Source: Sinomonas notoginsengisoli
GTDB taxonomy: Bacteria > Actinomycetota > Actinomycetes > Actinomycetales > Micrococcaceae
Length of the DNA stretch: 64,000 nt
Reading direction: 5' to 3'
NCBI RefSeq assembly: GCF_021554725.1
Contig: NZ_JAIZDP010000012.1
Span: forward strand, 1 to 64,000
Both the position numbers and the translations under genes were made by a program. Shown here one piece after another: positions 58,211 to 64,000 of this stretch; the first letter of the stretch is position 1; every line of letters begins with the position of its first letter. The notes under the pieces were generated by a model, which saw nothing but the letters and a program-made list of their open reading frames with translations, had not been told where the DNA came from and ran no database searches.

Positions 58211-60909
58211 GAATAGTCCCCCCTCAGCCCGCACAGCGCGCCGAAGTGGCAGAACCTGCATCCCGGTTGGACGTAGAGGCGGCCGGAGGCGGTCTCGAGC
58301 TCCTCGATGGTCGCGGGCTCCCCGCCGGAGGCCTCCGCCGCCGCGGCGAACGCGTCCTCGACCGGCTTCGTGGCCGTGACCCGCCCGGCGAGCACCTGGT
58401 CGACCGTGAACTCGGCCGAGCGGATGGCCCGCCCCCACAGCTCTTCCGGCCCCTCGCGGCGTGGGATCTTCATTCCGAAGTGCTCGTGGGCAGAGGCGAA
58501 GGCGTGCTGCTTGAGCAGGAAGTACGCGGTCGGCTCGTCCGGCGGGATCTCATCCTCGTGCAGCGCCCACTGGTACAGGGCGAGCTGGAGGGCCGTGCCG
58601 TCCTTGATCTTTTCCCGCACATACTTGGCCGAGTTGTACCACTTGAGGTCCACCACAACGGTGCGGCCCTGTTCGTCGATGCCCACGGCGTCCGCGCTGC
58701 CCCGCACCGGCACGGTCAGGACCCCGTCGCCCACCACGAGCTGCAGATCCTTCACAATCGGCTTCTCGACCTCCTGCAGCGCCACACCGGCCTTCTCGAG
58801 CCCCCGGAAGAACACCCGCGCGGCCTCCGTGATCGCGTGCACCACGGTGAGCCGCCTCGCCTTCTGCCCCGGCAGGAGGAGCTCGGAGGCGAACTGCGGG
58901 AGGAGGTCCTCGATCACGGCCGTGATCTCCTCGTCCTTGGGCACGGCCCGGTACTCGGCCCGGAGCGTGCCGTGCAGCGCCTCGATGACACGGTGCGCGA
59001 ACGTGCCGATCATCCGGCCGCCAGTCGGGATATCGGCGGCATCCGGAACCCGCAGGCCGCCCTTGCGCTCGAGCGCCCACCGCATCGAGCAGCCCAGCAG
59101 CACCTCCAGCTGGGAGTACGAGAGGCTCTCCGGCGCGAGCGCCGTGTTCGCTCCGACCTCCTGAACGGCGTCCGGGGCCTCGGGCCGCCGGGCCTCGGCG
59201 CGGTTCAGCCTGGCGGTGCGCCCGGCAAGCCGCCACACGCCGCTGCCATCGGTGAGGGACGACGGCGCGCGGGTCGCCGCCGCGATCCGCTCGCCCAGAT
59301 TCGTGTCCGGCTGACCGGGCACGCCCCCGTACCGCTCGACGAGCGCCTCCAGGAGCGGGTTCGAGTCCACTCGCTCGCCGTTGCGCTGGCCGATCTGCAC
59401 GACGACGAGCCGCTTGCAGCGTCCCGCTGCGGCGAGGGTTTCGCGGACGGCCAGGGCGGTGAGCTCGTGCGGCGTCGGAAGATCGACGCCTACCTGTGCG
59501 AGTGCTGCGGCATCGTGCGCGTCCCAGCGGCGGGCCGAGGGCGTGGCGGCGGACTGGAAGCCCCACCAGATTGCGTCGTCGACATCCTCGCCGAGCTCCA
59601 CGAGGTGGTTCAGCCGCAACCACGGCGCCGCCTCGGCGGGGACTAGCGGCTCGGCGGCCGGGGTCACGACCGAGGAGACGATCCGCCGCAGGTCGCGCCG
59701 GGACACGCGCGCCCGTGGTGCGACGAGCGTGAGGACGCGCTTGAGCTGCGCGGCCGTCGGCGCCAGCCGGGGCACGACGGCGGCGCGGGCGTTGAGTGCC
59801 GCAGCGAACCACGCGCTCGCCTCCACGAGCTGCCTCCCGCTCGGCCGGCGGTGCTCGAGGTCGCAGAGCAGCCGCGTGCTGAACGTCTGGTCGAGGACCG
59901 CGGCCAGCTCCGGACCGAGGCCCTCGTCCTCGCCGATGGCGGCGATTGCGGCGTCCCACGCAAGTCCCCGCGTGCCGGGCTCCTGCGCCAGGGCTCGGAG
60001 CAGATGCCGCGCGGCCCTGCGCCTCACGGGCGAGTCGGGCACCGTGAGGAACTCGGCGAGCAGGTGCACGTTGACGGGCTCCCACAGGAGCTCGAAGAAC
60101 AGTGGGATGAGCTGGTCCTGGGCCCGCCACGGCGACCGCGCGCCCACGCCCAGATGGGGCAGTCGGTGCATGGTGAGGTACTGGTCCAGCACTGAAGTGG
60201 GGTCGGAGCACACGACGGCGGTGCTCGTGTTCGCGCCTGCAGCCAGCCACCGGGCCACCTGCTCGGCGGCCTCCCACTCGGTCTCAGCCGCCAGGACCGT
60301 GAGCTCGGGCCGTCCTGCCGGCTCGGGAGCCTCGCTGACCTGCACGCCCCGGTCGCGCAGCTCGGCAATGAGACGCCGCCAGACCGCCGGGAACGTCGGC
60401 TCGGGATGCTGGAGGACGAGTTCGTCGATGCCCAAGGGAAGGGGAGAGGAGCGGAGCTCGTCGAGGAGCTCCACCACGTCGTCCGCGAGCGACGGCGCGA
60501 GCTCCCCGCCCGCGATCTCCCGGCTGGCGCGCTCCGCTGCGGCGAGCGTCCTGAGCAGAGGCGAGGGGGCGGCGTCGTGCGCGGGGCCGGAAACGGTGGT
60601 GGGAAGCGTGCCGTCCCAGCCGTTGGCCACGGCGTCGTCGCGGGCGGCGAGGAGCTCGTGGGCGGTGGACCAAGGGTCCGCCTCCAGTGACCGATGGAAC
60701 CACGCGTCCGGTGAATCGAGGTGCTCGAGGAGTCCCAGGTACTGGCTCACGCGCTCCGCATTCGGCGTCTCTGGGCACGTAAGGCCCAGGCGCGTCTGCA
60801 GGAGGCCGATGAGGTTCTTCCGCCCCACCCGCACATGGTTGAGCCCAGGGCGCGCGTAGGCCCACGGAGCGCGGTCCAGGAACCACCCGAACTCGACGAT
60901 CATCGTCAT
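58207..60909 (-). CDS. AddB-like PD-(D/E)XK nuclease with Fe-S cluster cysteines
   Basis: 900 residues. The N-terminal two thirds resemble a degenerate helicase scaffold without a Walker A, as in AddB. The C-terminal nuclease has GTFAHRVIEALHG, RGSADAVGIDEQGRTVVVDL followed by KWYNSAKYVREK (Asp...Asp-Leu-Lys) and LQLALYQWAL. One cysteine before it (LLGCSMRWAL) and three after it (PGCRFCHFGALCG) give the AddB/AdnA iron-sulfur staple. It is the first gene of the two-gene unit and is divergent from the hydrolase at 61073 across a 160-base gap. Confidence 0.85.
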   Translation of the reverse strand: MTMIVEFGWFLDRAPWAYARPGLNHVRVGRKNLIGLLQTRLGLTCPETPNAERVSQYLGLLEHLDSPDAWFHRSLEADPWSTAHELLAARDDAVANGWDGTLPTTVSGPAHDAAPSPLLRTLAAAERASREIAGGELAPSLADDVVELLDELRSSPLPLGIDELVLQHPEPTFPAVWRRLIAELRDRGVQVSEAPEPAGRPELTVLAAETEWEAAEQVARWLAAGANTSTAVVCSDPTSVLDQYLTMHRLPHLGVGARSPWRAQDQLIPLFFELLWEPVNVHLLAEFLTVPDSPVRRRAARHLLRALAQEPGTRGLAWDAAIAAIGEDEGLGPELAAVLDQTFSTRLLCDLEHRRPSGRQLVEASAWFAAALNARAAVVPRLAPTAAQLKRVLTLVAPRARVSRRDLRRIVSSVVTPAAEPLVPAEAAPWLRLNHLVELGEDVDDAIWWGFQSAATPSARRWDAHDAAALAQVGVDLPTPHELTALAVRETLAAAGRCKRLVVVQIGQRNGERVDSNPLLEALVERYGGVPGQPDTNLGERIAAATRAPSSLTDGSGVWRLAGRTARLNRAEARRPEAPDAVQEVGANTALAPESLSYSQLEVLLGCSMRWALERKGGLRVPDAADIPTGGRMIGTFAHRVIEALHGTLRAEYRAVPKDEEITAVIEDLLPQFASELLLPGQKARRLTVVHAITEAARVFFRGLEKAGVALQEVEKPIVKDLQLVVGDGVLTVPVRGSADAVGIDEQGRTVVVDLKWYNSAKYVREKIKDGTALQLALYQWALHEDEIPPDEPTAYFLLKQHAFASAHEHFGMKIPRREGPEELWGRAIRSAEFTVDQVLAGRVTATKPVEDAFAAAAEASGGEPATIEELETASGRLYVQPGCRFCHFGALCGLRGDYS

Positions 60910-61072
60910 CCCCCTGCCCAGTACGCCAGCGGCTCGATCACCGGCATACCACTCACACTAGCCAACCCCGCCGACATTTCTCGGTGCGCCTCATGCATCG
61001 ACATCGCGTGCGAGCGGCTGTCCGCGGAGCTGGTCCTGCTTGCGGAGCCGGCCGCGGGGTAGCGTGGGACCC

Positions 61073-61861
61073 ATGGAACGTGTCACCTCAGCTGACGGAA
61101 CCACCATCGCCTACGACCGCCTCGGCACCGGCGCCCCGCTCATCCTCGTCTCCGGCGCCACCGCAGACCGCCGCGCAGATGCCCAGCTCGCGGCTGCGCT
61201 CGCCGAGACGTACACGGTGTACAACTACGACCGCCGCGGCCGCGGCGACAGCACCGACACGCTCCCGTTCGCGGTGGAGCGCGAGATCGAGGACATTTCT
61301 GCACTGCTGGATGCGGCGGCGCACGACGGCGGGGGAGCGGCCGCCGTCGTGGGCCTCTCCTCGGGCGCAGCGCTCGCCGGGCGGGCCGCCGCTGTGCTCC
61401 CTCTGCGGGGCCTTGTGATGTGGGAGCCGCCCTTCATGACGGACGACGCCGGTCTCGCCCGCGCTAGGGAGTACACCACGAACCTGAACGCCCGGCTCGA
61501 GGCCGGGGACCTCGATGGCGCCCTCACCACGTTCCTGCGCTACGTGGGCCTCCCAGAGGAGGCCATCGACGGGTCGCGCCAAGAGTCCTTCTGGGAGGCC
61601 GGAGTGCGCGTGGCCCCGACCCTCGCCTATGACAACGCGGCGATGGGCGGAGACTCCGTGGTCCCCGCCGACGTGTTCGGCCGGATCACGGCCCCGACCC
61701 TGGTCCTGGCCGGCGGCGTGAGCCCGGACTTCCTGCCCGCCGCCGCACGCGCCGTGGCCCACGCGGTCCCCGACGCGAGGATGAACATTCTCGAGGGCCA
61801 GACGCACAACGTGGACCCGTCCGCGTTCGCCGAGGCCGTGCGGGGATTCCTCGGGGCGTAG
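61073..61861 (+). CDS. Alpha/beta hydrolase
   Basis: 262 residues: GTTIAYDRLGTGAPLILVSG, YNYDRRGRGDSTDTLP, nucleophile VVGLSSGAALAGR, LVLAGGVSPDF and EGQTHNVDPSAF (His). It is a small hydrolase of the common soil-actinobacterial type, often found with mycothiol-dependent enzymes; the next gene is one. The start is ATG 61073; the ORF extension to 61040 lacks support. Substrate unknown. Confidence 0.88.
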   Translation: MERVTSADGTTIAYDRLGTGAPLILVSGATADRRADAQLAAALAETYTVYNYDRRGRGDSTDTLPFAVEREIEDISALLDAAAHDGGGAAAVVGLSSGAALAGRAAAVLPLRGLVMWEPPFMTDDAGLARAREYTTNLNARLEAGDLDGALTTFLRYVGLPEEAIDGSRQESFWEAGVRVAPTLAYDNAAMGGDSVVPADVFGRITAPTLVLAGGVSPDFLPAAARAVAHAVPDARMNILEGQTHNVDPSAFAEAVRGFLGA

Positions 61862-61901
61862 CCCCGGAGATGGGCGGGGCCCGAGCCGCTACGCTCGAGG
61901 T

Positions 61902-62657
61902 GTGCCGGAGAATCCGAACCCCACATCCCCTGCGGACTTCGCCGCGGCCCTCGACCGGCTCGCGGCCCTCACCCGCTCCTTCACGGAGACGGTGCAGTGG
62001 GCCGACGGCGGCGATCAGCTCACCCGGCCGGTCCTGACCTGCCCGGGATGGTCCGTCTCCGACCTCGTCGACCACCTCGCGGGCATCCACCGTTGGGCGG
62101 CGGCCGCCCTCGGCGCCGAGCACGCCCCCGCACCGGTCCCGCGCCCGCAGTCCGAGCCGCTGGTCGCGTGGTACCGGTCCAGCGCCGCACACCTCCTCGA
62201 CGGGCTGCGGGCCGCCGGTCCCGCCGCGCCCGCCTGGACCCTCTGGGGCGACCGAGTCGCGGCCTTCTGGGCGCGCCGCCAGATCCACGAGACAGCCGTC
62301 CACACGTTCGACCTCCTCGGCGCGCTCGGCCGGGCCGAGGAGTGGCGCGTGCCCGAGGACGAGGCCCTCGACGGAATCCGCGAGGTCCTCTTCGGCTTCT
62401 ACCCGCGCCAGGTGAGGCTCGGTCGCTCGAGTGGACTGCCCGGCGTCGTGCGCTTTGAGGTGACGCACGACGGCGGCGCCCCGTCCACCGGACTCGTCTC
62501 GCCTTCCGTCGGGGACGGCCCCGAAGCGGCAGCGCAGCTTGGGACGGTGAGGGGTCCGGCCGCGGCAATCTACTTGGGGCTGTGGAAACGGCGTGCGCTT
62601 CCGGGTGCGCATTCGCCGGTCACCGACATGATCCGCGCAGCGCGCCTCACGCCGTGA
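61902..62657 (+). CDS. Maleylpyruvate-isomerase-family, mycothiol-dependent-type enzyme
   Basis: 251 residues of the DinB_2/MDMPI fold: an N-terminal four-helix bundle with LTCPGWSVSDLVDHLAGIHR and RRQIHETAVHTFDLLGAL (metal-binding His, Glu and His), and a C-terminal MDMPI domain ending GPAAAIYLGLWKRRAL. Family members use mycothiol, the actinobacterial thiol, or have lost catalysis. The start is GTG 61902, 40 bases after the hydrolase. It converges with the channel gene three bases away. Confidence 0.88.
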   Translation: MPENPNPTSPADFAAALDRLAALTRSFTETVQWADGGDQLTRPVLTCPGWSVSDLVDHLAGIHRWAAAALGAEHAPAPVPRPQSEPLVAWYRSSAAHLLDGLRAAGPAAPAWTLWGDRVAAFWARRQIHETAVHTFDLLGALGRAEEWRVPEDEALDGIREVLFGFYPRQVRLGRSSGLPGVVRFEVTHDGGAPSTGLVSPSVGDGPEAAAQLGTVRGPAAAIYLGLWKRRALPGAHSPVTDMIRAARLTP

Positions 62658-62660
62658 CGT

Positions 62661-63464
62661 TCAGCTCCCCGCCGGAGGGTTCGAGTGCGCCCGCGTATCG
62701 GCACGCCGGGCCTCGAGCGCGGCCGTGAGCCGGGCAACCTCTTCCGTGAGCGCCTGGATCTTTGCCTCGACGCTCTCGTCGAGGGCCTCGACCTCCGCCT
62801 CGACCTCCTGGACCTCCGCCTCGACCTCCTGCACGTCCGCCTCGACCTCGGCGGCAGTCTGCGCACTCACGCTCTCCACGAGCCACGCCGCGATCGAGGC
62901 GGTCACGACACCGAGCACGGCGATGCCCGAGATCATGAGCGCTGCCGCGACCAACCGCCCGATCGCGGTCACCGGGTAGTGGTCGCCGTAGCCGACCGTC
63001 GTGATCGTCTCGAGGGCCCACCAGATCGCGTCCCCGAAGTTTCGGATGTTCGCGCCGGGCATGTTCTGTTCCACGTCCTCGACCGTGAGGGCGCCACAGT
63101 AGGCCAGCGTCGAGGCGGCCGCGATCACGTACATGACGAGCCGGCCACGCAGGGCGGTTCCGGCCCTGTTGTGCACAATCCTCAGGAACGTGACGAGCCG
63201 GAGGGGACGGAGCGCGGGCAGCGCGAGGATCGCGAGCTCGTGGAGGTTGTGCACGAACCACTGTCCCCGGCGTGGCGCCAGCCACAGTTGCCCCACGTAG
63301 TCCACGACGAAGACGGCCCATGCGGCCCACAGGAAGTCCTCGGCCCAGATGCCCTCCTCCGGCGGGAGGTTGCCGATCACCTGGACCGAGTAGGCCGCGA
63401 GGAACACGATCGCGGCGACGAGCGTGGGCCGCTCCGTGAGACTGCGCCACCGGTCCTGGGTCAT
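62661..63464 (-). CDS. Potassium channel (voltage-gated-channel-like) with coiled-coil tail
   Basis: 267 residues. Membrane segments S1-S4-like (S4 LRPLRLVTFLRIVHNR with regularly spaced Arg) precede the pore, which carries the selectivity filter TTVGYGDHYPVTAIGR. After the last helix (LMISGIAVLGVVTASIAAWL) comes a cytoplasmic coiled coil with near-perfect heptads (EVEAEVQ repeated) that probably holds the tetramer together. The S4-like arginines suggest KvAP-style gating. The start is ATG 63464. Confidence 0.92.
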   Translation of the reverse strand: MTQDRWRSLTERPTLVAAIVFLAAYSVQVIGNLPPEEGIWAEDFLWAAWAVFVVDYVGQLWLAPRRGQWFVHNLHELAILALPALRPLRLVTFLRIVHNRAGTALRGRLVMYVIAAASTLAYCGALTVEDVEQNMPGANIRNFGDAIWWALETITTVGYGDHYPVTAIGRLVAAALMISGIAVLGVVTASIAAWLVESVSAQTAAEVEADVQEVEAEVQEVEAEVEALDESVEAKIQALTEEVARLTAALEARRADTRAHSNPPAGS

Positions 63465-63483
63465 GGTGGAAGGGTACCGCCGG

Positions 63484-63774
63484 CTATGCCCCGCCGCGGT
63501 GCTGTCTCAGGACATCGAGCCTGGACCTGTACTCGGCCTCGTCGATTTCACCCCGCGCGAACCTCTCGGCGAGGACGTCTTCGGGCCTCGGGGCGGCCGG
63601 GGTCCCGGGCTGCAGTGCAGCCTGGGACCCCGGCCCCTGCGCGTGCGCGGAGCCGCGCCCGAGTGCCCGCGCGAGGAGCACGATCCCGGTGATGACCGCA
63701 CCCCAGAACAGGACGAAGCTCAGGCCCATGAAGATCCAGCCCCACAGCCCCATGGTGCCGTTCCCGTACATCAT
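63484..63774 (-). CDS. SHOCT-domain membrane protein
   Basis: 96 residues from ATG 63774 (63771 possible). One membrane helix pair (MGLWGWIFMGLSFVLFWGAV, then ITGIVLLARALG), a Gly/Pro/Gln linker, and a C-terminal SHOCT domain (DVLAERFARGEIDEAEYRSR). SHOCT is a short oligomerisation module without known catalysis. It lies 19 bases upstream of the channel gene on the same strand, so the two may be co-expressed. The linker DNA contains a near-perfect palindrome around 63598-63632. Confidence 0.85.
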   Translation of the reverse strand: MMYGNGTMGLWGWIFMGLSFVLFWGAVITGIVLLARALGRGSAHAQGPGSQAALQPGTPAAPRPEDVLAERFARGEIDEAEYRSRLDVLRQHRGGA

Positions 63775-63887
63775 CGCGAGCCTCTTCTCATCGCGCGGTC
63801 GCGGGTGGAGCCCGCTTACCTGCATTGTCGCCCGGTTAGCGGGCGGCGGCCCAGAGTCTTCCTCACCGGTTGCGGGGTCCCCGACGA

Positions 63888-64000
63888 TCAGCCGAACTTC
63901 TCCGCCGTCGCGTAGCCCTTGCCGTTGTACTTCTGCACGAGCACCTTCGCGATCGCCGGCTGCCCGTCCACCGTGGTGTTGACGTCCGTGCCCTTGAGCA
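63888..64000 (-). CDS. 3' end of a gene cut by the window edge
   Basis: The last ~37 codons of a minus-strand gene end at TGA 63888-63890: DVNTTVDGQPAIAKVLVQKY then NGKGYATAEKFG. The composition resembles an extracytoplasmic binding protein, but too little is present to name it. Most of the gene lies beyond 64000. Confidence 0.55.
   Translation of the reverse strand, partial: LKGTDVNTTVDGQPAIAKVLVQKYNGKGYATAEKFG

Noticed and set aside
55763-58216. An 817-codon plus-strand frame
   Set aside because: It is antisense to the AddA-like helicase gene, whose motifs I-VI are intact; GC-rich third positions keep the opposite frame open.
61317-61360. GCGCACGACGGCG-like arm and partial complement resembling the hairpin family
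   Set aside because: It lies inside the alpha/beta hydrolase gene and encodes conserved residues; only the intergenic copies are counted.
63598-63632. A near-perfect palindrome inside the SHOCT gene
   Set aside because: It falls in a low-complexity Gly/Pro/Gln linker and has no position suited to termination or control; probably coding.
1-64000. tRNA, rRNA and CRISPR arrays
   Set aside because: No T-loop plus cloverleaf, no rRNA-like block and no regularly spaced repeats were found on either strand by eye; a dedicated scan could still find a missed tRNA.

Overview
The window is about 68% G+C with short intergenic gaps and tightly overlapping operons. It carries a mycothiol-dependent-type enzyme, AddAB-like helicase-nucleases and sugar catabolic clusters resembling those of Arthrobacter, Pseudarthrobacter or Sinomonas. 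A soil actinobacterium of the Micrococcaceae is the best guess. No rRNA, tRNA or CRISPR array was found.

Layout. (1) 0.2-3.3 kb: a membrane-anchored LuxR-type regulator, a small membrane protein and a decayed amino-acid permease. (2) 3.4-12 kb: a four-carbon sugar-acid catabolic locus. A DeoR regulator, SDR dehydrogenase, sialidase-like protein, HpaI-type aldolase and aldo/keto reductase lie on the minus strand. They are divergent from a fused DUF1537 kinase-PdxA2 dehydrogenase and an MHS transporter. (3) 12.2-17.9 kb: BioY, a CHY zinc-finger protein, an AAHS transporter, small membrane proteins, and a scarred stretch where truncated genes abut, including a broken second bioY. (4) About 17.95-31.4 kb: a lower-GC island. 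It holds a truncated OLD-like ATPase, an intact IS3-family element, and a four-gene overlapping operon: a 5-methylcytosine methyltransferase followed by proteins with the size, order and motifs of DptF, DptG and DptH. No dndABCDE sulfur-modification genes are present. This is the most interesting locus, a candidate methylation-guided version of the DndFGH restriction machine. (5) 32.1-35.7 kb: a frameshifted secreted HNH nuclease, an MHS transporter and a decayed second DNA polymerase IV. (6) 35.7-45.9 kb: a sugar operon (ABC importer, two Gfo/Idh/MocA dehydrogenases, two TIM-barrel isomerase-like enzymes, a monooxygenase-fold protein) behind twin LacI-type operators and a divergently functioning LacI regulator gene. 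Its composition matches levoglucosan / 3-keto-sugar catabolism. (7) 45.9-64 kb: gene remnants, a secreted thermonuclease operon, a GlcD-type oxidase, a fatty-acid desaturase, a cold-shock protein, intact DNA polymerase IV, an AddAB-like helicase-nuclease pair, hydrolases, a potassium channel and a SHOCT protein. The window ends inside a minus-strand gene.

Gene duplication followed by decay recurs: bioY, dinB, the addA tail and a small unknown gene each have an intact copy and a broken copy. A family of near-identical hairpins sits downstream of several transcription units. All identifications come from reading the sequence and remembered family motifs; no database search was run.
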